This document shows positions 1 through 10,292 of a stretch of DNA of 64,000 nt, in pieces (positions within the stretch are counted from its first letter, which is position 1; each line of letters begins with the position of its first letter). A program made the position numbers and the translations under genes. The notes under the pieces are model-generated. The model saw nothing but the letters and a program-made list of their open reading frames with translations. It was not told where the DNA came from and did no database searches. The DNA is taken from positions 1 through 64,000 of the forward strand of contig CALPOD020000005.1 of assembly GCA_943325105.2 (NCBI GenBank). The letters run 5' to 3'. This DNA comes from Candidatus Fokinia solitaria (lineage in GTDB: Bacteria; Pseudomonadota; Alphaproteobacteria; Rickettsiales; Midichloriaceae).

Positions 1-39
1 AGGATATACCATAATACTTACAACATTAAAAATTAGTAG

Positions 40-915
40 ATGTCAAAAAAAATACCTCACATAAATTTTATAGGCAAAAAACATTACGCTTTTGGTTTTA
101 GCTTATTACTTTCAATCCTCAGCATAGTACTTTTGTTATTCAATGGATTAAATTTCAGCATAGATTTTAAAGGAGGTACAATAATAGATTTTCAGACTGA
201 ACAGCAGAATGTTGCAGTTGAGTTGAAAGATGCTTTAGATAAAGATTATAAAGACTTTGAAGTTAATAAAATTAGTGATTCTGAATTCACTTATAATTTA
301 AAGATGGGCGCAAGTGCTTCTCAAGATATTGATAAATTAATATATAGCTTAAAGCAAAAATTCAATGATATTCAGATAACTAAGGTAGATTATATAGGGC
401 CTAAGATAGGAGCTGAGTTCGCATCTGATGCAACTAAAGCAATTGTATTCTCACTTATAGCAATGATGATATATGTTTGGATTAGATTCAATTTGACCTT
501 TGGATTAGGTGTAATTGTTGCTCTTCTGCATGACGTTTTAATTACACTAGGGTTCTTTAGTCTTTCTCAATTCCAATTTGACTTAACTTCTATAGCAGTT
601 GTTTTAACTGTTGTGGGTTATTCGATCAATGATAGTATTGTCATATATGACAGAATCAGAGAAAATATCGGCAATAAAGTAAGTGCAATTAATAGAAGTA
701 AGTTTTGTGATTTGATTAATAGAAGCATTAATGAGACTCTCTCAAGGACTATTATGACATCATTTACAACAATAGTTGTTTGTGTTGCTCTGCTTATTTT
801 TGGAGGAGAGGCTTTGAGGGGATTCAGTGCAGGGCTTTCTTTTGGCATAGCATTTGGTACATATTCATCAATATACGTTTCTGCACCAATTTTAATTTTC
901 TTCTCCAAAAAATAG
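40..915 (+). CDS. secF: Protein translocase subunit SecF
   Basis: Inner-membrane subunit of the SecDF complex, which uses the proton gradient to help pull proteins out through SecYEG. The 291-residue length and layout fit the family: one N-terminal membrane segment, the conserved FSIDFKGGT motif at about residues 39-47, a periplasmic domain to about residue 125, then five hydrophobic segments with a VVGYSINDSIVIYDRIREN stretch typical of SecF. No secD is visible; the 36 bases before it could be the last codons of an upstream gene (open frame ending in TAG TAG just before the ATG). The next gene begins on the base after the stop, so the two are probably cotranscribed. Confidence 0.95.
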   Translation: MSKKIPHINFIGKKHYAFGFSLLLSILSIVLLLFNGLNFSIDFKGGTIIDFQTEQQNVAVELKDALDKDYKDFEVNKISDSEFTYNLKMGASASQDIDKLIYSLKQKFNDIQITKVDYIGPKIGAEFASDATKAIVFSLIAMMIYVWIRFNLTFGLGVIVALLHDVLITLGFFSLSQFQFDLTSIAVVLTVVGYSINDSIVIYDRIRENIGNKVSAINRSKFCDLINRSINETLSRTIMTSFTTIVVCVALLIFGGEALRGFSAGLSFGIAFGTYSSIYVSAPILIFFSKK

Positions 916-1800
916 ATGTCAATATTACAAAATATCTTAGAGCAATCATTATTATTTTTCCCTCTGATATGCTCAATGTACATCAGTTATACAGTAATGA
1001 AAATTACTGATTTAAGTATTGATGGGACAATGGTTTTAGGTTCAGCAATTACAGCAAAGCTGTTATTAAATGGCTTTGATCCGATTGTCACAATTTTTAT
1101 TGCAATGCTTGGTGGCTTTATTTCTGGTGTTTGCGTAGGATTCATACAGTATAAAAATAGTATTGATGATGTTATTGTTGGGTTGCTTATGGGATTCATC
1201 TTATATAGTATAAATTTGAATATAATGGGTAAGCCACACCTCGTCATTATGCATACAAATAACATTGTAAAACTTGCTGCAGAATTAAATAATGAGCATC
1301 GCAAATTTATTGTACTTTTTATAAGTGGAGTCTTTATAACTTCATTATGTTTATTAATAATGCATTCAAGATTCGGTTTGAAATTGAGAGCCTTTGGCGA
1401 CAACAGTAATCTTATGCAAAATCTTGGCTTCAATCCAGAAATTTATAGAGTTATAGGTCTTGGGATGAGTGGATGTATGGCTGCAGTTTGTGGATCAATG
1501 ACTTCTCAAATATATTGTTATACAGACATAAATATGGGTATAGGGATGGCAATAACGACTATAGGAGCACTCGTAATCGGAATACATTTTCACGGCAAGA
1601 TAAAAGTTTTCAATGTTAAGCTTTTAGAACACAATACTCCTACAGAGTTATTAGGGTGCTTTTTAGGTATTTTTTGTTACTTTGGAATCACTAATTTACT
1701 TATATTACTTGAAATTAATCCAATTAACTTTAAATTGATATTTGCATTGATTATAATTCTATCTTTAAAACTCACTAAAAAGTCAGGAATAGCAAAGTAG
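916..1800 (+). CDS. ABC transporter permease (COG4120-like)
   Basis: Integral-membrane permease of 294 residues with about eight hydrophobic segments. The N-terminal run KITDLSIDGTMVLGSAI and the following glycine-rich helices resemble the uncharacterised ABC permeases grouped as COG4120, whose partners are a periplasmic binding protein and an ATPase; neither partner is in this window. Members have been linked to aromatic amino acid uptake in some bacteria, but the substrate here cannot be read from sequence. The start directly abuts the secF stop and ispB follows after 7 bases, suggesting one operon of three genes. Confidence 0.75.
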   Translation: MSILQNILEQSLLFFPLICSMYISYTVMKITDLSIDGTMVLGSAITAKLLLNGFDPIVTIFIAMLGGFISGVCVGFIQYKNSIDDVIVGLLMGFILYSINLNIMGKPHLVIMHTNNIVKLAAELNNEHRKFIVLFISGVFITSLCLLIMHSRFGLKLRAFGDNSNLMQNLGFNPEIYRVIGLGMSGCMAAVCGSMTSQIYCYTDINMGIGMAITTIGALVIGIHFHGKIKVFNVKLLEHNTPTELLGCFLGIFCYFGITNLLILLEINPINFKLIFALIIILSLKLTKKSGIAK

Positions 1801-1807
1801 GTATAAG

Positions 1808-2788
1808 ATGAGTGCAATAAAAAAACTTTACAATTTTCTTACATCTGAAGTCTCTGATGTTGATATTGAGTTACAAAAAGATCTTCCAGTTGATATCACT
1901 ATCTTACAAGATGTTTTTAAACATATTTTTAATGCCGGTGGAAAGAGATTGAGGCCATTATTGACATTGGCAGTTAGTAAAATCACAAAGGCTAATCAAG
2001 ATACGCAAGACTTAAGTAAAATATACCTTGCTGCTGCAGTCGAACTCATACATACAGCAACTCTCCTACACGACGATGTAATAGATAATTCATCAATGAG
2101 AAGGAATATGAAAACAGCAAACAGCATTTGGGGTAATAAAACTAGTATCCTTGTGGGTGATAATATGTTCAGCAAAGCTTTTCAATTAATTGTGAAAAGT
2201 AATAAAATAAGAGCATTTAAAGAGTTAGCTGAAGCATCATCTACAATAAGCGCAGCAGAGGTTTGGCAGTTGCAGATTTTACATAAACTAGATACAACAA
2301 TTGAAGAATATATTAGGCTAGTGACTGACAAGACAGCCATTTTGTTTGGTGCTGCATGTGCTGTAGGTGCAATTACAAATGACTGTGATGACAAAATTGT
2401 TAATCATGCTAGGAATTTTGGGATCAACTTCGGTATATCTTATCAAATCAATGATGATTGGTTAGATTATGTAGGAGATCCACAGCAGATGGGCAAGGAG
2501 ACATTTCAAGATATACGAGAAGGCAAAGTTACACTCCCAATTATTTTACTTCTCCAGAAGCTGCGAGATGCTAATTATACTGATGAAATAAGTTACATAC
2601 AAGATGTATATAAAGGTGCAGATTTAAATCAGTTAAGGATCTCTGAGATGTTGAAAAAGTTTGATATAGATTCTGCAGTTAAACATTTTACCAAAAAATA
2701 TTCTGAAAACGCTTTGAAAGAATTGACAAAATTAGGATCTGCAGAATCTGATATCACAAAAGTTTTATCTGAAATTATATTTCTTTAA
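1808..2788 (+). CDS. ispB: Trans-polyprenyl diphosphate synthase
   Basis: Cytosolic prenyltransferase that extends farnesyl diphosphate with isopentenyl diphosphate to make the side chain of ubiquinone. Both aspartate-rich motifs are present: DDVID at residues 89-93 (FARM) and DDWLD at 216-220 (SARM), plus the substrate-binding GGKRLRP near residue 44. At 326 residues it is the usual size. Chain length (octaprenyl or other) cannot be fixed from sequence; the residues before FARM are bulky (T-L-L-H), in line with a long-chain enzyme. It is the last gene of the secF operon. Confidence 0.9.
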   Translation: MSAIKKLYNFLTSEVSDVDIELQKDLPVDITILQDVFKHIFNAGGKRLRPLLTLAVSKITKANQDTQDLSKIYLAAAVELIHTATLLHDDVIDNSSMRRNMKTANSIWGNKTSILVGDNMFSKAFQLIVKSNKIRAFKELAEASSTISAAEVWQLQILHKLDTTIEEYIRLVTDKTAILFGAACAVGAITNDCDDKIVNHARNFGINFGISYQINDDWLDYVGDPQQMGKETFQDIREGKVTLPIILLLQKLRDANYTDEISYIQDVYKGADLNQLRISEMLKKFDIDSAVKHFTKKYSENALKELTKLGSAESDITKVLSEIIFL

Positions 2789-2960
2789 TATGAACCTTAT
2801 AGTGCTAGTATAGATCTATCTATTTCCAGGAAATCTCATAAAGTAAAAAATGTCTATTTAATATATAAATTTGTATGTAAAAACTACATTTTATGTAATG
2901 TTTTTTAAAAATTAAAACATTAAAATCATACTAAGATCAGTTGAGTGTTGAGAATTGTTC

Positions 2961-2990
2961 TTGCAGTCGTAACAGAATAAGTGATATAAT
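2961..2990 (+). promoter_or_regulatory. Probable sigma-70 promoter of gltA
   Basis: TTGCAG at 2961-2966 and a perfect TATAAT at 2985-2990 are separated by 18 bases and lie 48 bases before the gltA start. The 249-base gap between ispB and gltA has no other recognisable element. The gene start has a purine-rich AAGGGGAG ribosome binding site. Confidence 0.55.
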
Positions 2991-3037
2991 TAAATTTGTA
3001 AATAATAAAAATAATAAAGTAAATAAGGGGAGTAAAA

Positions 3038-4342
3038 ATGAGTAGCCAAAGAAACACAATTGGAAATGTTAAACTTATTTCAGATGCCTTAAAATCTGAT
3101 ATCACTCTGCCACTTTACAAGGACAATGAAGATCAACTCTTTGTAGATATATCAAAACTTCATACAGAAGGATTATTTACATTTGATCCAGGATTCATGT
3201 CAACTGCAGCGTGTTCATCAAATATTACCTACATAGATGGTAGTGCTGGTATTTTAAGGTATCGTGGATACGATATTGCAGATCTTGCTGAAAACTGTAA
3301 TTTTATGGAAATTAGCTATTTATTATTAAATGGAGAGTTGCCAAAAAACTCTGAATATGAAGGTTTTTGCAATAAGATTAGTGAACACACAATGGTACAT
3401 GAACAAATCAAGCTAATGTATAGAGGTTTCCCAAGAAATGCTCACCCAATGGCTATGATGGCTGGTGTTGTGAATTCATTGTCTGCTTTTTATCATGATG
3501 AAATTGATATTAAGAATCCCAAGCATAGAGAAGAAGTAGCAATAAAATTGATAGCTAAGATGCCAACCCTAGCTGCTATGACTTATAAGTATTCGCTTGG
3601 ACAACCATTTGTATATCCAGACAATAATTTGGATTATGTTTCAAATTTCATTAGGATGATGTTTGCAACTCCTGCTGCTAAATATGAAGTCAATCCAGTT
3701 ATTAGAAAGGCTATAGATTTGCTTTTTGTATTACATGCTGATCATGAACAGAATGCTTCAACTTCAACTGTGAGACTTTGCGGATCATCTGGTGCAGATC
3801 CTTTTGCAGTTATTGGAGCTGGTGTGACAGCGCTTTGGGGCCCAGCTCATGGTGGTGCTGCTGAAGCTGTTGTAAGAATGCTCATGCAGATAGGTTCTAT
3901 AGATAAAATACCTCATTACATAGAGAGATCTAAGGATAAAAATGATTCTTTTAGGTTGATGGGCTTCGGACATAGAGTTTATAAAAATTATGACCCGAGA
4001 GCTAAAATCATAAAGAATGTATGTATGGAAGTACTACAAACTTTAAATAAAGATGATGATCTATTAAAAATAGCATTAGAATTAGAAAAAATTGCATTGC
4101 ATGATGAGTATTTTATTGAGAGAAAACTATATCCAAACGTAGATTTTTACTCCGGTTTAATATACCGCGCTATAGGCATTCCAGTTAGCATGTTCACAGT
4201 CATGTTTGCAATAGCTAGAACTGCAGGATGGGTATCTCAATGGAAGGAAATGTTAGAAGATCCAGATCAAAGAATAGGCAGACCAAGACAAATGTATTAT
4301 GGAGAGAATCTGAGAAAATTCATTCCACAAAATAGTCGTTAA
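3038..4342 (+). CDS. gltA: Citrate synthase
   Basis: Condenses acetyl-CoA and oxaloacetate to citrate, the entry step of the TCA cycle. The protein is 434 residues, as in the hexameric type II enzymes of Proteobacteria. The active-site histidine regions are visible: [14 protein letters not shown] at about 237-250 and [11 protein letters not shown] at about 268-278, and the catalytic aspartate lies in NVDFYSG near residue 370. A strong ribosome binding site (AAGGGGAG) precedes the ATG. Aconitase is encoded nearby on the other strand, so this organism keeps at least the first two TCA steps. Confidence 0.97.
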   Translation: MSSQRNTIGNVKLISDALKSDITLPLYKDNEDQLFVDISKLHTEGLFTFDPGFMSTAACSSNITYIDGSAGILRYRGYDIADLAENCNFMEISYLLLNGELPKNSEYEGFCNKISEHTMVHEQIKLMYRGFPRNAHPMAMMAGVVNSLSAFYHDEIDIKNPKHREEVAIKLIAKMPTLAAMTYKYSLGQPFVYPDNNLDYVSNFIRMMFATPAAKYEVNPVIRKAIDLLFVLHADHEQNASTSTVRLCGSSGADPFAVIGAGVTALWGPAHGGAAEAVVRMLMQIGSIDKIPHYIERSKDKNDSFRLMGFGHRVYKNYDPRAKIIKNVCMEVLQTLNKDDDLLKIALELEKIALHDEYFIERKLYPNVDFYSGLIYRAIGIPVSMFTVMFAIARTAGWVSQWKEMLEDPDQRIGRPRQMYYGENLRKFIPQNSR

Positions 4343-4419
4343 CTGAATTTAATATGTCTGTAATATATTTGTAATATATAAATGATATTATAGGCACAAA
4401 TATATTAAAAGAGTTAATA

Positions 4420-7212
4420 ATGCCAGTTTCAAATTTTATAGAACAACTATATGCTCTGCCAAGCCGTAATGATCAAGATCAAAGCATAAGTGAAAGTGAT
4501 GATGGCACCATTGTAACAAGAGGTCAAGATGAAGAATTTTTCTACAATATTGACCGGAAAGTGAAAGGAATAGAGGAACTCCATGAGTTATTAGCAGAAA
4601 AAGATCTTGAGTTAAAAGTAGTTAGCATTAATAAAACAGAAAATGGTAAGAGTACTCAATATCCAAGATTAATTGTTCAAAAAAAAGGTGAATTAGATTT
4701 ACTTGCGGATTTATCAGCAGAAGATAGAACTCAAGTTGATACTTTGATTGCAACATGTCTTATGGGGATTAATCTTGCTAGAGCTATAGTTAAAAAGGAT
4801 GATCTAAATATTGCACGGGAACTAGATAAAAGAGCAGAACTGCAAGCTATTGATGACGCTGCTCGAGATGATGAGGAGCAGCAAGAGCAAAAAAGAATTG
4901 AAGCATTAACAATTGAATATCTTCAAAGTCAATTAGATGCTGTATTTGAATCTGCTGTTGCATTTAACTCTGTATTAGCTCCAATACAAGGTATAATTGA
5001 GAAATGTTCTAAACAAGAAGAACTCAAATCTGATGAAGAAAAAATACTGTTTGCATTCATAAGACATACATACGGATCTTTTGAGTCATATGTTGAAGAT
5101 GTTCCTGTAGAAGGTTATTTATACTTCAATCATGAACTTTTAAAAGATCTAGATAAAGAATGGTTAAAAAAAGTCTATTACAAAACAGAAACATGTCCTT
5201 TAGAGGTAGAAGAAGATTCTGAAACAAAAGGGGTTATAGAGCGCTTAAAAACAAAAGGTGAAAAAATATCTCTAAATGAAAAATTAGCACTTATCAGGTC
5301 AATTAGAGCTCAAAATATTGATATTAGCAAATTGAATGATGAAGTTTATACTAGCGGATTAGAAGGTCCAGCAAAAGACTTCTTTGCAAAAATCCAAGGT
5401 ATAAATATAAATAGTTTAGCAATAATTGCAGCTGAGGCAGATAAAGTAAAAGACGTTGAAATAACATCAGATGATGTGAAGTATTATGCAGAAGTATTGT
5501 GCTTTAGAAAGAATTTAAATGATATTGCTCAGCATACTGAGATTGAAAGTGCTCTGACAATAATAGATGGACAAGATCAATTGTTTAATTCTAGATTACG
5601 TTCTGCTCTGACAAAAGCTGAAGCTGCATATTCTAAAACAACTATGGATTTCTTTTGGAAGCATGGTTTAGAGTCTACAACACAAATAATAGATGGTTTT
5701 GACATCAAAACATTAAATGCAGAGGTAGCACAGAATGCAAGTGAGGCAGTTTTAGAGACTGGGAATTTTGGTGGAGTTTCAAGTCCAAAACCTTTCTTGA
5801 TCAAGCGAAAATATAACTCAGAATTGATGCTTGAAGAAGGTCATGTGAGTGCTATTACTAAGCACTTATTAAAAAGATTAGAAGTTCCAAATATTGAAGT
5901 TTGTATTGTGCATCTTAATGCTCAAAATAATCCAAATGCAAAAAGGCTAGCAGAAAGAAATAAACAAAATGCTTTATTACAAGTTGCACAAGGTAAACCA
6001 GTAGCACTACAGATTGCTAATGGTGGTCATTGGATCACTGTTTGTTTATTGCCTGAAAAGGATTCTAAAAAAGTTACAGTTGTCAGCATGGATTCAACGG
6101 GTGATTGTGGTTTGGGTACAAATCTTGTAGAGAGTAAAGATCCTGTAGATATGGGATTGAAGGTTTTAGGTTCAAAAATGAATCTTGAGATCTCTGATTT
6201 ACATAACTTGAGTGTGGTAGATCAGCAAAAGGGTAATTGCTGTGGATTTGCTACAGCCGTCAACGCAGCGGCTATAATGAAGACATACAATGGTTTAAAT
6301 AGAGAGTTGCCTAAAACAGAAGATGGTGGATTTGATGAAAAAGCATTCCGCCAATCTCTTTTACCAAATGTTTTTTATAGACAAGAAGATGGCAAAACAA
6401 AATTGTATGGAAATAAAGAATCTAACTTAACAATGTGTGATTTTGTTCAGCAATTTGGAGGCCTTGTATTACAAGAAGTTGCATCTAAAGAGTCTAAACA
6501 AAAACATTTGTCAAAAGCTATAATTATAAAATTAAAAAAGCTAGAAGCAGATGCTGATGGTTCTTTGAAGCATAACATTGCTGGAGAATTACAGGAAACA
6601 GACTTAATTTGTGAGAAAGGTATTTTAGAAGGTGTATTGAAAGGCAAACAAAGTAAAAATGCAGATGCTGCATTAACTGCAGGTGAAATCAGAGTATTAT
6701 ATGGAAAGAAGTATTACGATATCTCTCAAGAAGAATATCAACGAATCACCAATGTTGAGTACTGGCAAGGCCTAGAGGCAGTTTTAAATGGTGGAGCTCT
6801 TGATAAAGTTTTGAGTACTGAAAGAGGTAAAAATTTATTTAAAAAGATATTACAAGATGCTTTTACAAATGGTAAAAACCCTCGTACAAAAGAATTTATT
6901 GAAATGCGCGATCAATTGAAAGGGATCGTACATATAGATGATGAAGTTATGCAAAAACTTCGAGAAGTAATTGAGGATGCCAAAAAAGATGAGGCAATAC
7001 CATGTGAAATCTCGACTTGGGATGCTATTATGCTTTTCCTATATAACCTACCTTTGATTGGGAACATAGTTGAGTGGTTTGGCTGTGAAGTTGTGACTGT
7101 TGCAAAAGAAGTTAATGAATTAGAGAGTAAGTGTACATCATGGAAGAAATATATGGATAGTGGAATCGCTGCAGCAGCGAAAGATTTGATATTGCCTGCA
7201 GTAGCAGCATAA
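4420..7212 (+). CDS. Large protein with CE-clan-like cysteine protease domain (putative deubiquitinase-type effector)
   Basis: I do not recognise the full 930-residue protein, but its middle carries the ordered residues of clan CE cysteine proteases (Ulp1/SENP, ChlaDub, YopJ type). These are H537 in GGHWITVCLL, D558 in VVSMDS, Q602 and C608 in the Q-x5-C spacing of QQKGNCCGFATA. The N-terminal 450 residues are highly charged and helical. The C-terminus contains one hydrophobic stretch (MLFLYNLPLIGNIVEWFG, about 870-890) that could touch a membrane. No Sec signal is visible, which fits a type IV effector or a cytosolic protein. The smaller gene at 19504-20766 shares the same core. Clan membership is inferred from motif order and spacing, not from a search; an acetyltransferase of the YopJ type is an alternative. 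Confidence 0.65.
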   Translation: MPVSNFIEQLYALPSRNDQDQSISESDDGTIVTRGQDEEFFYNIDRKVKGIEELHELLAEKDLELKVVSINKTENGKSTQYPRLIVQKKGELDLLADLSAEDRTQVDTLIATCLMGINLARAIVKKDDLNIARELDKRAELQAIDDAARDDEEQQEQKRIEALTIEYLQSQLDAVFESAVAFNSVLAPIQGIIEKCSKQEELKSDEEKILFAFIRHTYGSFESYVEDVPVEGYLYFNHELLKDLDKEWLKKVYYKTETCPLEVEEDSETKGVIERLKTKGEKISLNEKLALIRSIRAQNIDISKLNDEVYTSGLEGPAKDFFAKIQGININSLAIIAAEADKVKDVEITSDDVKYYAEVLCFRKNLNDIAQHTEIESALTIIDGQDQLFNSRLRSALTKAEAAYSKTTMDFFWKHGLESTTQIIDGFDIKTLNAEVAQNASEAVLETGNFGGVSSPKPFLIKRKYNSELMLEEGHVSAITKHLLKRLEVPNIEVCIVHLNAQNNPNAKRLAERNKQNALLQVAQGKPVALQIANGGHWITVCLLPEKDSKKVTVVSMDSTGDCGLGTNLVESKDPVDMGLKVLGSKMNLEISDLHNLSVVDQQKGNCCGFATAVNAAAIMKTYNGLNRELPKTEDGGFDEKAFRQSLLPNVFYRQEDGKTKLYGNKESNLTMCDFVQQFGGLVLQEVASKESKQKHLSKAIIIKLKKLEADADGSLKHNIAGELQETDLICEKGILEGVLKGKQSKNADAALTAGEIRVLYGKKYYDISQEEYQRITNVEYWQGLEAVLNGGALDKVLSTERGKNLFKKILQDAFTNGKNPRTKEFIEMRDQLKGIVHIDDEVMQKLREVIEDAKKDEAIPCEISTWDAIMLFLYNLPLIGNIVEWFGCEVVTVAKEVNELESKCTSWKKYMDSGIAAAAKDLILPAVAA

Positions 7213-7240
7213 TCTGCAAACTGCTAATACTTAATATTGT

Positions 7241-9883
7241 TTATTTAAGATTTTTACCAATCACATATTGCATAATTCCACCTTGTCTTAAATATTCAAT
7301 TTCTATTTCTGTATCGATCCTAGCTATCACTTCAATTATTTTATCATTTATCTTACACTGGAGTTTTTGCTTCGGTGAGATATTTGAATTTAGTCCGATT
7401 ATCTCAATTACTTCATCTCCCTTTAGATTCAATGAATCAATTGTCTGTTGTAGTTGTAATGGAATAACACCCATACCAATAAGATTAGACCTATGAATTC
7501 TTTCAAAGCTCTCAGCTATTACTGCGTATACACCAAGTAAGCTTGTACCCTTTGCAGCCCAGTCACGAGATGAACCAGTGCCATATTCTTTACCTGCAAA
7601 TATTACCAGTGGAGTTTTATCTTTTTTATACTTCTCTGCCGCATCATAAATACTCATTACCTCTCCTTTGTACTTTGTGTATCCACCTTCAACTTCAGGC
7701 ATGATTTTGTTTTTAATTCTGATATTTGCAAAGGTTCCCCGCATCATTACTTCATGGTTACCACGTCTAGCTCCATATGAATTGAATTCACTATTTGGTA
7801 TGTTGTGTTCAACTAAATATTGTGCCGCAGGTGAGTTTTTAGCAATATTTCCTGCAGGGCTTATATGATCAGTTGTGATACTATCTCCAAAAATTGCCAG
7901 GATTTTAGCATCTTTTAAATCATTAAGTCTTGAAATATCATTATGACTTTTTTTATTTTTAACAGCTACAAATTCTTCAAAATATGGAGGTTTTTTTATG
8001 TATGTGCTGTTTTTATCCCAATCATAAACTGTTGATGTTGTACTTCTGAGAGCTTTCCAATGTTCATCACCTTCAAAGACAGTTTTATATTTTTTTATAA
8101 ACATATCTTGATTGATAACATTCTCAATCACTTCATTAACTTCAGCATTTGTAGGCATTATATCTTTCAGATAAACATTTTTACCATCTTTCCCTACTCC
8201 TAAAGGTTCCTTCAAGAGATCTATATTTATATCACCTGCTATTGCATAAGCCACACACATGAAAGGAGAAGCTAAATAGTTTGCACGCACTAATGGGTGA
8301 ACTCTTCCTTCAAAGTTTCTATTACCTGATATAACACTAGCTCCTACAAGTTGATTCTGAGTTATTAGTTCTTCAATTTCTGGTTTTAATGGACCAGAGT
8401 TGCCTATACATGTCGTACAGCCGTATCCAACTAAATTGAAACCTAACTCATCTAGGTATTTTTGTAATCCAGCTGCTTCTACATATTCTGTCACAACCTG
8501 AGAGCCAGGTGCAAATGATGTTTTAACCCATGGTTTTGAACTTAATCCTATTTCTACAGCTTTTTTAGCAATTATACCTGCTGCAATCATTGCAAATGGA
8601 TTAGATGTGTTAGTACAGCTTGTAATTGCTGCAATGACAACGCTACCATTTTTTAATTTCAAATCCCCATTTATAAACTCTTTATCTAAATTGTCAGGAT
8701 TTTTATTTAAACTGCTGAGGTTTTCAGAGAAATTTTCTACTATGTCTTTTAATAGAACTTTATCCTGTGGTCTCTTTGGACCAGCAAGTGAGATACCTAT
8801 CTCATCCAAATTTATAGTTACTTTCTGATCATATTTTATTTGGTCAGGTTGTACGGAGTCATCATACCAAAGATGTTGTATTTTTGAATATTTCTCACAT
8901 AATTCAATTCTTGAAACATCTCTACCGGAAAGTTTTAAGTATTTTATTACTTCAGAATCGACTGGGAAAAACCCACAAGTAGCACCATACTCAGGAGACA
9001 TATTACTGACAGTTGCTCTATCTGCCAGTGATAGATTTTTTAATCCATCTCCAAAGAATTCAACAAATTTCCCAACAACACCTAATTTTCTGAGAGTTTG
9101 TGTAACGGTAAGAACTAAATCTGTAGCTGTGATGCCTTCTGATAGATTGCCTTTTAATTCAACTCCAACCACCTCTGGTAACAGCATTGATAGTGGCTCA
9201 CCTAACATAGCAGCTTCTGCTTCTATACCACCTACACCCCATCCAAGGACTCCTAAAGCATTAACCATTGTGGTGTGACTATCAGTTCCAACTAATGTGT
9301 CAGGATATACTGTATGATCATTAACAAAAACCACCTGTGCAAGATATTCTAAGTTAACCTGATGACATATTCCTGTTCCTGGAGGTACAACTCTGAAGTT
9401 ATTGAGAGATTGCTGACCCCATTTTAAAAATTCATATCTTTCTTTATTGCGTTTGTATTCTATTTCCGTATTGAGTTTAAAAGAGTTACTAGTCCCATAC
9501 TGATCGACCTGTACTGAATGGTCAATTACTAAATCTACAGGTATTTTAGGATTAACTGTCTTTGCATCTCCATTACAATTTATTACTGCATCTCTCATTG
9601 TTGCAAGGTCTACTATTGCTGGCACTCCTGTAAAATCTTGCATTAAAACTCTTGCTGGGAAAAAGAATATTTCGTTTTCTGATAAATCACCTGAATTATA
9701 TTTTTTCGCTATTGAATCAAGATCTTTTTTGATTGTGTTTTTCCCATCATTATTTCTAACCAAATTTTCCAATATAACCCTGATGCAAAAAGGGAGCTGA
9801 TTTATTTTTATTTCTGATTCTTTTGCTGCTGCTTCTATGTCAAAATAGTTATAGTTCAGTATTTGTTTTTGATATTGTGACAT
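7241..9883 (-). CDS. acnA: Aconitate hydratase A
   Basis: Isomerises citrate to isocitrate using a 4Fe-4S cluster. The 880 residues match the AcnA/IRP1 family. Cluster ligands are in AITSCTNTSNP (about 420-430) and GCTTCIGNSGP (about 485-500); substrate-binding signatures VGTDSHTTMVNALGVLGWGVGG and GKEYGTGSSRDWAAKG are intact. It converges on the protease-like gene that ends at 7212, leaving 28 bases between the stops with no clear terminator. Confidence 0.97.
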   Translation of the reverse strand: MSQYQKQILNYNYFDIEAAAKESEIKINQLPFCIRVILENLVRNNDGKNTIKKDLDSIAKKYNSGDLSENEIFFFPARVLMQDFTGVPAIVDLATMRDAVINCNGDAKTVNPKIPVDLVIDHSVQVDQYGTSNSFKLNTEIEYKRNKERYEFLKWGQQSLNNFRVVPPGTGICHQVNLEYLAQVVFVNDHTVYPDTLVGTDSHTTMVNALGVLGWGVGGIEAEAAMLGEPLSMLLPEVVGVELKGNLSEGITATDLVLTVTQTLRKLGVVGKFVEFFGDGLKNLSLADRATVSNMSPEYGATCGFFPVDSEVIKYLKLSGRDVSRIELCEKYSKIQHLWYDDSVQPDQIKYDQKVTINLDEIGISLAGPKRPQDKVLLKDIVENFSENLSSLNKNPDNLDKEFINGDLKLKNGSVVIAAITSCTNTSNPFAMIAAGIIAKKAVEIGLSSKPWVKTSFAPGSQVVTEYVEAAGLQKYLDELGFNLVGYGCTTCIGNSGPLKPEIEELITQNQLVGASVISGNRNFEGRVHPLVRANYLASPFMCVAYAIAGDINIDLLKEPLGVGKDGKNVYLKDIMPTNAEVNEVIENVINQDMFIKKYKTVFEGDEHWKALRSTTSTVYDWDKNSTYIKKPPYFEEFVAVKNKKSHNDISRLNDLKDAKILAIFGDSITTDHISPAGNIAKNSPAAQYLVEHNIPNSEFNSYGARRGNHEVMMRGTFANIRIKNKIMPEVEGGYTKYKGEVMSIYDAAEKYKKDKTPLVIFAGKEYGTGSSRDWAAKGTSLLGVYAVIAESFERIHRSNLIGMGVIPLQLQQTIDSLNLKGDEVIEIIGLNSNISPKQKLQCKINDKIIEVIARIDTEIEIEYLRQGGIMQYVIGKNLK

Positions 9884-9946
9884 GTTGTAGAATTATTGTT
9901 TTTATAGTCTCTAGATTGTGGCATTTTTAGGGATAATTATCAATTA

Positions 9947-10213
9947 TTAAATTTTACTTATGATTGATTTTACTATTTGTGATGCGATGTTTTTACCAAA
10001 ATTATCTTGAAAAGTTTGCTTTATAGGTGCTTTTATTAAATCAGAAAGAATCTCACGCTTAGCTTTATTATAATATTGTTGATGCTGGGTAGATATCTCA
10101 TGCTTTCGATGATGTCTTTCTTTTTCTAATGCTTTTTGAACCTCATCACGTACTAATTCCACAATGTTAAAATCCTTAAATTCCCCATATGATTTATTTT
10201 TTTTAATGACCAT
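9947..10213 (-). CDS. Hypothetical protein, charged, helical
   Basis: An 88-residue protein I do not recognise. It is rich in Lys, Glu and His (ALEKERHHRKHE around residues 34-45), probably mostly helical, with no signal peptide or membrane segment. It lies 63 bases upstream of acnA on the same strand and diverges from rsmA, with which it shares an 80-base intergenic region. It may be a small cytosolic or nucleic-acid-associated protein; the coding call rests on length and sensible composition only. Confidence 0.5.
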   Translation of the reverse strand: MVIKKNKSYGEFKDFNIVELVRDEVQKALEKERHHRKHEISTQHQQYYNKAKREILSDLIKAPIKQTFQDNFGKNIASQIVKSIISKI

Positions 10214-10292
10214 ATATAAATATTGCTATTGTTATCTGTATATTTTCATTATAAGACAATATTTATTTATCAGGAACTACATCAGCAAATAA